Source: Chloroflexota bacterium (GTDB lineage: Bacteria > Chloroflexota > UBA6077 > FW602-bin22 > CADDYW01). From it: a stretch of DNA of 64,000 bases. The stretch lies in the NCBI GenBank assembly GCA_902810745.1, contig CADDYW010000010.1, positions 1 through 64,000 on the forward strand, given 5' to 3'. A model generated the notes under the pieces. It was not told the origin of the DNA, did not search any database, and saw only the letters and a list, made by a program, of their open reading frames with translations. Within the stretch, counting starts at the first letter, position 1. Every line of letters starts with the position of its first letter. The position numbers and the translations under genes were made by a program. Of this stretch, positions 16,099 to 25,127 are shown piece by piece.

Positions 16099-18390
16099 TC
16101 ACCATCCCTGGCTCAGAACGAGATGATCTGTCTCGGGCAGGCCTTCGCTCCACACGGGTAGCCGATCGAGAGTTTCGCGATCGTACACGACCACGATTGT
16201 CTGAAAAGCCGAGGAATCCGGCGCGAGCGATACGGCGTGATCGTCGCGAATCACCATCCCTGGCGGCCAGAGGGTCGTGGGCAGCCGCCCGCTGACCGGC
16301 TCGCCATCGTGCTGGGCGATCAGGCGTCCCGAGCGATCGAGAAGCTGGACGGAGACGACAAAGCGGCGCGCGACGTGCTCGGCGACTGTCCAGAACAGGC
16401 TCACCTGGAGCGCCGATGGCTCGCGCCGAAGCATGAAAGCCTTCAGAGCGAGGGTAGACCCGAAGCGCGCTGCTATCGGATGAGCCTCCGCGATGGCCGA
16501 CGAATCCGGAAGTACGATCCAGCGCGCGATCGTGGCGGCATCAGCCCCTGCACTCGGCGAGGTCACCGGGATCACCTGGATCTCACCGTGATCGAGGTAA
16601 TACGCTCCGACCTCGAGCACGTACAATCCAGGCGACAGACGGCCAGGCAATGCGACGGTCTGGCTCTCCTCGATGAGCTCTCCAGGTTCCCAGAGCGTCG
16701 GCGGGAAGGTCCTTTCCAGCGGTATCTCGTCCTGACCCGACGCGATCGACTGCCCCTCCGCTCTGCTCACCGCGTGAACGAAGGCGATGAAAGGCCGATT
16801 CAGCCATTGTCTGGCCTGCCATCGCAGCCGGAGCTGTAACGTGCTGCCGGGACTCGGTAATGGCGGTAGACCGTCAACAGCCAGGAGGTCCACTCCGTTG
16901 GCGTAGCTCGCGATAGCCGGCGCAGACGCCTCCCGAGCATCGCTGGCCAGTCGCGCGGGAATCACCGGATCGCTGAGTGACGGCAAAAGGAAGACCGCTG
17001 TCCCCACGGCTAGGCCGAGGATACCGCCGAGATACCCGAACGCAAGCAGTCGCCGCAAGCGGCCAGTGGGTAGCACACCCCCCCCGATCGTGACGACGAG
17101 CGCCAGGACTGGCGCTACCGGCAGCAGGAATCGCGCGTGCGCGTCGAGATTGACCCGGGGAAATGCCTGCCGCGTGATCGTGGCATACACGAGCGGAATC
17201 GCCGCGCCGACCAGCAGTATCGTGACCAGACTCGCTCGTCGCGCTTCGCACGGTGTGAACGTTGTCTGCGAGGCGAGGTCGCAGGGGGGGAGGTCGCCGC
17301 CAGCCCGCCAGAAGCCGGCTCCCAGGGTATACAGGCAAGCCACGGCCAGACCGACCGCTGGCAGCGTAAATCCGACGTCGATGACCGCCGGCCAGTGGGT
17401 GTCGGTCGAGGCCCCGAGGTCGCCCCACCACGTCGCGTTCAGCAGCCAGAGGGCGGATGGCAGTCGTGTCCAGACCGCTGGCTGCAGTGCATCCGTGAGC
17501 CGCGTGACACCAAAGCCAACCGCCTCGCCGACCCGGCTGCCGAACGTTCGGCCGTAATCACGCCACCACAGAGTCAGGAGGCCAAGCGGGCCGGCCACGA
17601 CGAGACCGGCGGTACCCAGCCGTCGAACGAAGGACAGGCGAGCTGACCTCGACGGAGATACCGCGCGGCCAGCTGAGACCACCACCAGCGGAAGCAGGAA
17701 CAACGTGTGGAGCTTGGTCAGCAGTGCCGCGGTCAAGGAGAGGCTCACCGCCAGGAAGGTGCCAGGCGTCGCCAGGGTGCGTCTGACGACGAGGCGAGCG
17801 CAGAGCAGGAGCGTGAGAGCACTCCAGGCCATCGCGGCCGCGTCGTTGTTGATCCGCGCGCCCGCTAGCACGAAGGACGGGGTCCAGCCGAGCCAGGCTG
17901 TTGCGAACAGGGCATCGCTCTCCCGTCCCGTGATCGTGGAAACCAGCCCGTACGTCGCAAGGAGCGTGATCAGGCCGAAGACGAGGGAGATTAGCCGCCC
18001 GAGGTGGATGAAGAGCGCCAGACCATGGTAGGGCCATCTCTCGTCGGTTCGATGGAGAACATTGGCGAGGCGATAGGGATGCTTCGGCCAGCCGACGAAC
18101 GGGTTGCGATGGAGATGAGCGTTCGGAGGAAGCCAGACCGGGCTCAGCACCCCGGCCAGCAGGAGGTAGTACAGCGGGACCTGGTCGTACTCGACGTCCG
18201 GCGCGAGCGGGCCGGGGGGAGCGAGCGGATTGGACTGACCGACCGGAGGATGACCGTGTCTCTGGACATAGAGGATGTAGTCGACGTGGGACGGTTCATC
18301 CGGCGCCTCGCCAATCGGCTGTAACACATTGTACACGAGGCACAAGATGACATACACAAACAGGATGGCTACGAGAGGCGCTCGACGCAA
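16099..18390 (-). CDS. Multi-pass membrane protein, GT-C glycosyltransferase/DUF2142-like
   Basis: A 763-residue protein. The N-terminus is a membrane helix followed by an extracytoplasmic loop with GEAPDEPSHVDYI, an acidic motif placed as in GT-C enzymes that use polyprenyl-phosphate sugars. About ten further hydrophobic helices run to about residue 470. The last ~280 residues form a soluble part containing two beta-sandwich-like repeats, each with a LQLRLRW or ALQVSLFW strand and a LPGRLSPGLYVLEVG-like strand. It probably transfers a sugar or sits in the cell-envelope polysaccharide pathway; the substrate is unknown. It converges on the MetE-like gene with an 18-base gap. Confidence 0.7.
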   Translation of the reverse strand: MRRAPLVAILFVYVILCLVYNVLQPIGEAPDEPSHVDYILYVQRHGHPPVGQSNPLAPPGPLAPDVEYDQVPLYYLLLAGVLSPVWLPPNAHLHRNPFVGWPKHPYRLANVLHRTDERWPYHGLALFIHLGRLISLVFGLITLLATYGLVSTITGRESDALFATAWLGWTPSFVLAGARINNDAAAMAWSALTLLLCARLVVRRTLATPGTFLAVSLSLTAALLTKLHTLFLLPLVVVSAGRAVSPSRSARLSFVRRLGTAGLVVAGPLGLLTLWWRDYGRTFGSRVGEAVGFGVTRLTDALQPAVWTRLPSALWLLNATWWGDLGASTDTHWPAVIDVGFTLPAVGLAVACLYTLGAGFWRAGGDLPPCDLASQTTFTPCEARRASLVTILLVGAAIPLVYATITRQAFPRVNLDAHARFLLPVAPVLALVVTIGGGVLPTGRLRRLLAFGYLGGILGLAVGTAVFLLPSLSDPVIPARLASDAREASAPAIASYANGVDLLAVDGLPPLPSPGSTLQLRLRWQARQWLNRPFIAFVHAVSRAEGQSIASGQDEIPLERTFPPTLWEPGELIEESQTVALPGRLSPGLYVLEVGAYYLDHGEIQVIPVTSPSAGADAATIARWIVLPDSSAIAEAHPIAARFGSTLALKAFMLRREPSALQVSLFWTVAEHVARRFVVSVQLLDRSGRLIAQHDGEPVSGRLPTTLWPPGMVIRDDHAVSLAPDSSAFQTIVVVYDRETLDRLPVWSEGLPETDHLVLSQGW

Positions 18391-18627
18391 TGCCCGTCTG
18401 ATCGATCGTCACCTGACCGCCAGAGCGTTCCGCCTCCCGCGCTCGACCCTCGCCGGAGGGAAAAGCGCGCAGCCAGCCCGGTGCTCCGACGCTCTGGTTC
18501 GGTGGCGCGAGTCTACCGAGGGATCTTCAGGCTGTCAAGGAGAGAATCCGGGGTCCGGGGGATGGGTGCGACCAGCCGATCGCCCCGGTTCAGGGGCATC
18601 GTTCGCCCCATCCGCCCGGAGCAGGTC

Positions 18628-19311
18628 TCACTCGTACGTCGTGAGACGCTCGAACTGCCGAAGGAATTCCGGGCTCAGGATCTCTTGGAGACGCTTCTGC
18701 TCCGATTCGCGGACCTTCATCGCCTGGGCCGCGACCTTATCGGCGATCTCCTCGGGAATCACCGTGATTCCGTTTTCGTCGCCATGCAGCAGATCACCCG
18801 GACGTATCTTGACACCACTAATCGTCACCTCGGCGCCGACATCATAGATCAAGGGATTGCCGTGCGCGACGACCAGACCTGCCCCGTAGTAGTGAAAGCC
18901 CCCCAGCTCCTTCACCTCGAGGATGTCTCGCAACCCGCCGTCGGTCACCAGGCCGATTGCTCCGACCCGCTTCATCGTCGTCGCCATCATCTCGCCCGCG
19001 TGACAGGAGTGGACTCGGTCCCGTCCATCGTCCTGAATCACGACAACCACCGGCTTCGGCGACGCGGCGATCGCCTCGTACAGCTTCTGGTGCTGCCGTT
19101 CGACGTTCTTCCCCTCGGTCGTGCTATCTCCCTTGCAGGTGACGGCATAGCCGAGCATCGTTCCCAGGCCCGGGATCAGGCAGCGCACGTCGTAGCCGAC
19201 GTAGCCCTGCACGCGTCCTCGCACGTTGAAATGCTCGATTGCGTTGGCGATAGTGGGGCTGTCAATCGCGCGAAGCTCTTCGAGCTGCTCCTTGGTTAGC
19301 CGGGCGACCAT
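18628..19311 (-). CDS. RraA-family protein (HMG/CHA-type aldolase or RraA-like)
   Basis: A 227-residue protein of the RraA fold, which covers RNase E inhibitor RraA, 4-hydroxy-4-methyl-2-oxoglutarate aldolases and related divalent-metal lyases. Motifs seen are LRAIDSPTIANAIE at the N-terminus, GEMMATTMKRVGAIGLVTDGGLRD, with the conserved Arg-Asp of the active site, and GDLLHGDENGITVIPEE. ATG 19311 is chosen because GGAGG lies six bases before it; an upstream in-frame start has no such site. No RNase E is nearby, so an aldolase or decarboxylase role is more likely than RNase regulation. Confidence 0.85.
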   Translation of the reverse strand: MVARLTKEQLEELRAIDSPTIANAIEHFNVRGRVQGYVGYDVRCLIPGLGTMLGYAVTCKGDSTTEGKNVERQHQKLYEAIAASPKPVVVVIQDDGRDRVHSCHAGEMMATTMKRVGAIGLVTDGGLRDILEVKELGGFHYYGAGLVVAHGNPLIYDVGAEVTISGVKIRPGDLLHGDENGITVIPEEIADKVAAQAMKVRESEQKRLQEILSPEFLRQFERLTTYE

Positions 19312-19442
19312 CCTATACCTCCAGTACGGAATGAGGATAGGGTACATGGTCCGAACGGCGCGGACAAGGGGCGATCAGTGCGCTACAATCACATTCGCCG
19401 GCATCGATCTGCCGAGATGGAGTCTCAGCTTCCGGAATCGCG

Positions 19443-19826
19443 ATGGCTCGTGACGATCGTATCCTCCTCAGTGGTCTCACGTTCTTCGGCTACCATGGCG
19501 CGAACCCCGAGGAGCGTCGGCTCGGGCAGCGGTTCGTCGTCGACGTTGCACTCAGCTTGGATCTGAGGCCGGCCGGTCTCACCGACGACCTCACTCGAAC
19601 GATCAATTACAGCGACGTCTATCAGACCATCCAACGCGTGGTCGAGGGGCCGCCGTGCAATCTGATCGAGGCTGTTGCCGAGCGCATCGCCGAGGCGCTC
19701 TTACTGCAGACCGGCGCGATGGCCGTGCAGGTCCGCGTGACCAAGCCGTGGGCTCCGGTCAAGGGAATGGTCGCGGGGGAGGTCGCGGTCGAGATCCACC
19801 GCGCCAGCCCTTCGCCTGACCGGTGA
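19443..19826 (+). CDS. folB: Dihydroneopterin aldolase
   Basis: A 127-residue cytosolic enzyme cleaving 7,8-dihydroneopterin in folate synthesis. FFGYHGANPEERRLGQRF carries the conserved substrate-binding glutamate, INYSDVYQTI the central helix, and VRVTKPWAPVKG the catalytic lysine region. Length is normal for FolB. The start is ATG 19443; a TACAAT at 19384-19389 is a possible -10. No other folate gene is adjacent in the window. Confidence 0.93.
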   Translation: MARDDRILLSGLTFFGYHGANPEERRLGQRFVVDVALSLDLRPAGLTDDLTRTINYSDVYQTIQRVVEGPPCNLIEAVAERIAEALLLQTGAMAVQVRVTKPWAPVKGMVAGEVAVEIHRASPSPDR

Positions 19827-20084
19827 CCCCGGCGGCTCACAACGGGCACCGGCAACGCCACCAGCCGACTGGACGACGGCCAGCGCGTGCTGGTCGACGG
19901 CGATACCGGCCGAGTCATTCCCCTGTGATGTGCAGGCTCGGCAGTCCGGGCGGAAGGCCACCGGTGCACTCCGAGTCGACTGCCGCCCAGAGATCTACGG
20001 TGCGGCACGCACCTCCGTTGCCGCTGCACCAGGGGGGACTGACATCTGCACGGTTTGACTTACGTGCTGCTCGGCAGATCGAGC

Positions 20085-20990
20085 TCACCCTTTGATCCCG
20101 GTCAGCGTGATCCCCTGGATGAAGGTGCGCTGGACCAGGAAGAACAGGATGATGATCGGCAGCGTCACGCATACCGACATCGCCATCATCAGGCCCCAGG
20201 CAGTGTCGTACTCCTGCCGATAGAAGTTCAGGCCGAGCGAGATCGTGTAGGTTTCCTTCTTGTTCAGAAAGAGCAGCGGCCCCAGAAAATCCTTCCACGC
20301 TGCAAGGAACTCGAACAACGCAATCGTGGCGAGCGCGGGCTTCGTCAGTGGTAGCATCAGGTGTGTGAAGATACGAAGCTCACTTGCGCCGTCGATCCGA
20401 CCGGCCTCCGAAAGCTCCCGTGGAATCGTGAGAAAGAACTGTCGCAGCAAGAAGATGTAGAATGGATTGCCGAAGAATGGTGGGATGATCAGCGGCAACG
20501 GCGTACCGACCCAGTGGAACGTTCGGAAGACCAGGAAGAGCGGAATAACCGTCGTATAGAAAGGCAAGAAGATCGTCGCCAGCGTAATCGCGAAAAGCGG
20601 CCCGCGCCCGGGCCAGTTGATACGGGAGAAGCCGTACGCGGCCAGCGGGTTCGAGATCAGCGCACCCACGACCGAGATCGCCGCGATCACCAGTGTGTTG
20701 CGGATGAAGACGATGAATGGCGGATTCGTGTAAGTGAAGGCAGTCGGATAGTTCTCGAAGACGAGCCGATCCCAGGTCTGCGGGTCCTGCCAGGGAACCA
20801 GCAGCGGCGGCAGGACAAACATTGCCTGATCAGGCTTGAGGCTGGTGGCGACCATCCACCAGAACGGCAGAAGAAACGTCACCCCGATGACGAGCAAAAC
20901 CACGTGTCGCAGGATCCGCAGCGCGAGAGTGCCAGGGGAGATGGCAGTGCGCCTGCGGACGGCGACGTAGCGTGCTTCGGCGGTAGCCAT
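20085..20990 (-). CDS. ABC transporter permease, MalG/UgpE type
   Basis: Inner-membrane permease of a carbohydrate-type (CUT1) ABC importer, 301 residues with six predicted helices. The EAA loop that docks the ATPase reads EAGRIDGASELRIFTHLMLP. ATG 20990 is chosen because GAGGGGGG precedes it immediately after the stop of the other permease. It is the last gene of a solute-binding protein, permease, permease operon. No ATPase gene is present, so a shared MsmK-type ATPase encoded elsewhere is likely. Confidence 0.92.
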   Translation of the reverse strand: MATAEARYVAVRRRTAISPGTLALRILRHVVLLVIGVTFLLPFWWMVATSLKPDQAMFVLPPLLVPWQDPQTWDRLVFENYPTAFTYTNPPFIVFIRNTLVIAAISVVGALISNPLAAYGFSRINWPGRGPLFAITLATIFLPFYTTVIPLFLVFRTFHWVGTPLPLIIPPFFGNPFYIFLLRQFFLTIPRELSEAGRIDGASELRIFTHLMLPLTKPALATIALFEFLAAWKDFLGPLLFLNKKETYTISLGLNFYRQEYDTAWGLMMAMSVCVTLPIIILFFLVQRTFIQGITLTGIKG

Positions 20991-20997
20991 GCCCCCC

Positions 20998-21945
20998 TCA
21001 CTTGCGCTCATCGCCACCGTAGTACACCCAGCCAGCCGACGTTCGAAAGACGATGTAGCTCAGGAGAAGCACCGCCAGGAAGAGCATCCAGGCCATCGCT
21101 TCGGCTTGTCCCATGTTGAAGTTCTCGAATGCCTCCCGATAAAGCTGCATCGCGTAAAACATCATCGACTGGGCTGGCGTGCCGGTGCCACCGGTGATCA
21201 CGAACGGCTGCGTGAATAGCTGGAGTGAACCGATCAGGCCGGTAACGAGCTGGTAGAAGATGACGGGCGTGACCATCGGAATCGTCACCGACAGGAGTCG
21301 CTGGAACCAGTTCGCCCCGTCCACCGCTGCCGCATCAAGCAGATCCTGAGGAACATCCTGGAGTGCCGCGAGGTAGATGATCATTGGCTGTCCGATCAGC
21401 CAGACATTCAGCAGGACCAGCGTGGGCTTCGCCCAGGTAACATTGGCTAACCACCCCGGACCGGCGATCGACACGCCAAACACGAGCTTCGCGAATCCCT
21501 CGATCAGCGCATTGATCAAGCCAAACTGCGGATTGAACATCTGGAGCCAGACGATCGAGAGGGCAACGTCAGGGACGAGGATCGGCAGGAAAAAGAGGGT
21601 GCGGTAGAAGGGGAGTGCCCGCATCCTGGTATTGAGGATGATGGCTATCGTCAGTGCGCTGATGATTCCAGCAGGGATCGCCATCAGGGTGTAGATCAGC
21701 GTGTTTTGCACAGAGTTACCGACATCCGGATCTTCGAACAGGTGTGCGTAGTTCTGGAGACCAATGAAGGTCGGGGTCATCATCCCGTGATAGTCGGTGA
21801 AGCTATACCAGAAGGCGGCCAGTATCGGGTAAGCGCGAAACGCCAGCAATCCAATGATCCACAGCCCGCAGAAAGCAAGCCCGAGGACCAGATTACGCCA
21901 GGTCGTCTGGCTCACGCGTCGCCGTCGCGTGATCGAAGCAGCCAT
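20998..21945 (-). CDS. ABC transporter permease, MalF/UgpA type
   Basis: Partner permease of the CUT1 importer, 315 residues, six predicted helices. The EAA motif reads LDAAAVDGANWFQRLLSVTIP. ATG 21945 follows GGGGGACGC and begins MAASITRRRR, a positively charged cytoplasmic tail; an in-frame start ten codons upstream lacks a ribosome site. It lies 86 bp after the solute-binding protein gene with an RNA hairpin in the gap, and 7 bp before its partner permease. Confidence 0.92.
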   Translation of the reverse strand: MAASITRRRRVSQTTWRNLVLGLAFCGLWIIGLLAFRAYPILAAFWYSFTDYHGMMTPTFIGLQNYAHLFEDPDVGNSVQNTLIYTLMAIPAGIISALTIAIILNTRMRALPFYRTLFFLPILVPDVALSIVWLQMFNPQFGLINALIEGFAKLVFGVSIAGPGWLANVTWAKPTLVLLNVWLIGQPMIIYLAALQDVPQDLLDAAAVDGANWFQRLLSVTIPMVTPVIFYQLVTGLIGSLQLFTQPFVITGGTGTPAQSMMFYAMQLYREAFENFNMGQAEAMAWMLFLAVLLLSYIVFRTSAGWVYYGGDERK

Positions 21946-21976
21946 GCGTCCCCCGAAGTGATGCGTTATGAGCAAT

Positions 21977-22008
21977 GAGTGATGAGGGGATCGGACCCCT
22001 CATCACTC
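21977..22008 (-). repeat. 13-bp-stem hairpin between binding-protein and permease genes
   Basis: GAGTGATGAGGGG (21977-21989) and its exact complement (21996-22008) flank a 6-base loop. The adjoining CTCAGCACTCGGAACTCAGAACTC run resembles a low-complexity repeat seen at gene ends in many environmental genomes. Its place in the operon fits a processing or stabilising hairpin that leaves more mRNA for the binding protein than for the permeases. Confidence 0.6.
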
Positions 22009-22031
22009 AGCACTCGGAACTCAGAACTCGT

Positions 22032-23483
22032 CTAGCCCTTGTACTTCGCGTACGCGTCGTTGACGGACTTATTGAGTCGTTTGAGGACCGCCTCGGGCTG
22101 CTCCTTACCATGTCGTGCCAGATCGGCCGCCTGGGTTTGAGCGTTCCACAGCTCCTGACCGACCGGCAGGTTCGGGCGGAAGCGCGCGACCGACCGCAGG
22201 GGCCAGAACTTGACCCATCGTGGGTCGAACTTGTCCTTGTTCTTCTCTAGATCGTCGTAGGCAGGTAGGTAGATCGGGATGTGGGTCGTCTCGATCGCGT
22301 ACAGCGAAGCGGCATCGGTTCCGAGGTATTTCGCGAAAAGCCAGGCGCCATCTGCCTCCTTGGCTCCCTTTGGGACGACCGTGCTCCAGCCACCCCCCCA
22401 GGTGACCCGGTCTGGTCCACCCGGCGCCTTGGGATAGTACACCATGTCATACTGGTCCTTCATCTCGGGCTTCATGTACTTGTTGAACGTCGCGACCTCC
22501 CAGTCGCCGTCACTCACCATACTCACCAAGCCCGCCACGAAGGGGTTATTCTCGTTCGGCCCAAATGCCTGGGCGTACAGATCGATCGTATCGACGTTGA
22601 ACTTCTTGGCATAGGAGACCATCCATTCCAGCGCCTTGATAATCTGTGGATGGTCGAGCGTGATCACGTCCTTGTCACGGTCATAAAACTCACCGCCAAA
22701 GATCCATCCGTACGTGTAGAGGCTGCCCTGCTGGATCCAGGGGATGAATCCCATCTGTGTGTACTTCGCGCCGTCTTTCTTGCTCAGCTTCTCCGCCATC
22801 GCATCAAGTTCTTCGATTGTCGTCGGCGGCTTGTTCGGATCCAACCCCGCATCTTGCATCTGCTTCTTGTTGTAATAGAGACCGCGCAGGTCGGTATCGA
22901 AGGGAACGGCGTAGACTTTGCCTTTCCAGGTTGCCTCCAGCCAGCCCTCCTTGATGAACTTGTCCTCAGTCACGCCATCGCGCTTTGCCTTGTCAGTCAG
23001 ATCGGTGAGGAAACCGCGCGCTGCCCAGGACGTGACGATAAAGCGGTCGAAACGCGCCGCGTCCGGGGGATCGCCGCCCGAGATGGCGGCGATGAGCTTA
23101 TCGGAGAGCTGAGTTCCCGCTGTCGTTGGGACATACTGCACGTCGACGGCGTACTTTGGATTAGCTTCGAGAAAGTTCTTGATCTGCTTCGTGTGAACGT
23201 CCGCCGACACACCGACCCCAAAGTTGTGCCAGTAGTGGATGACTGTCTGATCAGACTTTGGCGTGGGCAGACCAACAATTCCCGGTCGTTCGGTTGGTGT
23301 CGGCTTCAGAACGACACCGCCAGTCGACCCAGAGCTCGCCGGTGTCGCCGTCGGCGCTCCTGCTGAGGCACCCGAGGGCGCCTGCTGACCGCACGCAGCC
23401 AGCAGAGATGCCGCTGCCCCTGCACCCAACGTCAAGAGAACGGCCCGTCGACGCGTCCGCAGCTTGGTCAAGCGAGTCTCCAT
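22032..23483 (-). CDS. Extracellular solute-binding lipoprotein of a sugar-type ABC importer
   Basis: A 483-residue family-1 solute-binding protein that captures the substrate outside the cell. The N-terminus has a twin-arginine-like run (TRRRAVLLTLGAG) and the lipobox LLAAC, so it is probably exported folded and lipidated. A Thr/Ser/Pro-rich linker follows, then the binding fold beginning IHYWHNFGVG. ATG 23483 follows GGAGGAGT; upstream in-frame codons would place extra residues before the signal peptide. The substrate cannot be read from the sequence; sugar, polyol or glycerol-phosphate are all possible. Confidence 0.93.
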   Translation of the reverse strand: METRLTKLRTRRRAVLLTLGAGAAASLLAACGQQAPSGASAGAPTATPASSGSTGGVVLKPTPTERPGIVGLPTPKSDQTVIHYWHNFGVGVSADVHTKQIKNFLEANPKYAVDVQYVPTTAGTQLSDKLIAAISGGDPPDAARFDRFIVTSWAARGFLTDLTDKAKRDGVTEDKFIKEGWLEATWKGKVYAVPFDTDLRGLYYNKKQMQDAGLDPNKPPTTIEELDAMAEKLSKKDGAKYTQMGFIPWIQQGSLYTYGWIFGGEFYDRDKDVITLDHPQIIKALEWMVSYAKKFNVDTIDLYAQAFGPNENNPFVAGLVSMVSDGDWEVATFNKYMKPEMKDQYDMVYYPKAPGGPDRVTWGGGWSTVVPKGAKEADGAWLFAKYLGTDAASLYAIETTHIPIYLPAYDDLEKNKDKFDPRWVKFWPLRSVARFRPNLPVGQELWNAQTQAADLARHGKEQPEAVLKRLNKSVNDAYAKYKG

Positions 23484-23565
23484 TACCGTACTCCTCCTAC
23501 GTCCTTGCTCGATCAACTCACAATGAGACCCGAGCAGCTTTTCCCGCGGTCTGCTCCTCCGCGGG

Positions 23566-23594
23566 ATGCTAACACGTCGATCCTCACGAGTCAA
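23566..23594 (-). promoter_or_regulatory. Promoter of the ABC importer operon
   Basis: On the minus strand TTGACT (23594-23589), a 17-bp spacer and TAGCAT (23571-23566) form a fair sigma-70 promoter, giving a leader of about 75 bases before ATG 23483. Confidence 0.55.
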
Positions 23595-23675
23595 CACAAA
23601 GTATTTCGCAGAAGACGTTATGTTATGCAGAGAAGGCGTGTCGAACGGGCAGGGGCCGCGACGCAGGCTGTCGCC

Positions 23676-23703
23676 TTGACAATTAGCCGCGGGTCAGTAT
23701 GAT
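23676..23703 (+). promoter_or_regulatory. Promoter of the 2-hydroxyacid dehydrogenase gene, with long leader
   Basis: TTGACA (23676-23681), a 16-bp spacer and TATGAT (23698-23703) form a strong promoter. The predicted start near 23710 leaves about 195 untranslated bases before GTG 23905, long enough for leader regulation, though no riboswitch class could be assigned. Confidence 0.75.
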
Positions 23704-23904
23704 GGGCGCGGTCTGGTTCACCACGGGAGACATCTCTCGCCTGGCCTGTCGCCCGTCGGCGGTTTACGTGGTCTCCGCTCAGAGAGCTGTCTGCCGCCGC
23801 CGTCTGGCACCGCGAGGGAGCGCGGCACAGGGTGGACAGCCTGATCGCGGGCTTCCATCGCCTGAACCGCTGGCGTCCGAAACACGTGCAAGCAGGAGTT
23901 GATC

Positions 23905-24894
23905 GTGCGAATTCTGTTGATTCCGAGGATCGAGGGAGACCTGCTGGAGATCTGTCAATCTCTCTTGCCCGCGGGACATACCCTCCTCATGGGCGATCCG
24001 CGCGAAGGGGGAGCGGCGCTCGCCGCCCAGGTTAGGGACGCGGACGCGATCATCTGGGCGGCAACCGCGGTCGGCTTCAAAGGCGGTATTCCCAGCGAGG
24101 TGTGGGATGCCGCTCGCGGACAGATCAAGCTCATCCATACGCTGAGCGCTGGCTATGATGAGATCGACCTCGATCGCGCGCGCGCGGCCAACGTGCCCGT
24201 CTGCACGAACGGGGGGGCAAATGCGATCAGCGTGGCGGAGTACACCATCATGGCAATGCTCGGAGCCTACCGCCGGCTGCCAGACATGATCGACATGACC
24301 CGCGCTGGAAAATGGCGCCCGCTGCCGAGAGATGCCCGCTACTACGAGCTTGCCGGAAAGACCATCGGGATCATCGGCATGGGAAACATCGGTCGGGAGG
24401 TTGCCAGGCGGCTAAAGGGATGGTCAGTATCACTGATCTATTACGACATTTTCCGCCGCTCCTCGGTCGAGGAGGCAGACCTCGATCTGACTTTCGTACC
24501 ACTGGACGAAGTCTTCAAGCGCGCCGACGTGATCACGCTGCACGTACCTCTCATGGCCGAGACCCGAAACCTCGTCAACGCCCAGCGCCTGGCCCTGGTG
24601 AAGCCAACCACTATCCTCGTCAACGCGGCACGGGGCGGATTGGTCGACGAGGAGGCCCTGAGGGCCGCACTGGACGAGGGACGCCTGCTGGGCGCCGCGC
24701 TCGACACGTTGAGCCAGGAGCCGCCCCCGCCCGATCATCCGCTCCTGCATCATCCGAGGGTGATCGTGACCCCGCACGTCGCCGGCCCGACCTGGGATAG
24801 CTGGCCACGACGGTTCGCCAACGCCTTCGCCAACGTCTCGCGTGTCGCGCGCGGCGAAAAGCCGCTCTGGATCGTGCCGGAATTGGGGGGCTAG
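23905..24894 (+). CDS. D-isomer-specific 2-hydroxyacid dehydrogenase
   Basis: A 329-residue NAD-dependent oxidoreductase that interconverts 2-hydroxy and 2-keto acids. The nucleotide-binding loop GMGNIG is at 158-163, with Asp181 after the second strand favouring NAD over NADP. Catalytic residues are Arg243 (NAARGGLVD), Glu272 (LSQEPP) and His291 (VTPHVAG). GTG 23905 is chosen because AGGAG ends six bases before it; TTG 23899 is in frame but overlaps that site. It is divergent from the ABC importer and next to an SDR, so sugar-acid catabolism is plausible. Confidence 0.93.
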   Translation: MRILLIPRIEGDLLEICQSLLPAGHTLLMGDPREGGAALAAQVRDADAIIWAATAVGFKGGIPSEVWDAARGQIKLIHTLSAGYDEIDLDRARAANVPVCTNGGANAISVAEYTIMAMLGAYRRLPDMIDMTRAGKWRPLPRDARYYELAGKTIGIIGMGNIGREVARRLKGWSVSLIYYDIFRRSSVEEADLDLTFVPLDEVFKRADVITLHVPLMAETRNLVNAQRLALVKPTTILVNAARGGLVDEEALRAALDEGRLLGAALDTLSQEPPPPDHPLLHHPRVIVTPHVAGPTWDSWPRRFANAFANVSRVARGEKPLWIVPELGG

Positions 24895-24937
24895 GACCGG
24901 AGTCGGCGGTCAAGGACGGGGAGTCAGCGACTGCGGA

Positions 24938-25054
24938 TTGGCCAGGTCTCGGAAGCAGTTCGAAACACGGGTCGAGATTGCCGCGCGGCTGGGATACCTG
25001 TCCTTCGATCGGGCCAGCGGGCTGCTAACGGAGGCTGCATCACCGGGTCGATAG
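24938..25054 (+). pseudogene. Remnant of a four-helix-bundle (S23/IVP-like) protein gene
   Basis: The frame encodes a stretch ending QFETRVEIAARLGYLSFDRA and SGLLTEAASPGR, which resembles the third and fourth helices of the small four-helix-bundle family related to 23S rRNA intervening-sequence proteins. No N-terminal half or start is present, and the preceding bases change frame. It is best read as a decayed gene fragment between the dehydrogenase and the SDR. Confidence 0.45.
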
Positions 25055-25127
25055 CTTCAGTCCGCTTGGAATGCTGTCGCCAGAGAGAACGTCTCCACCC
25101 CAACCCCTAGCCGCCAGTCCCTGGTCG

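Noticed and set aside
23829-23860. T-box riboswitch in the dehydrogenase leader
   Set aside because: Only AGGGTGG matches; the invariant ACCGCG continuation and a recognisable stem I specifier loop are missing.
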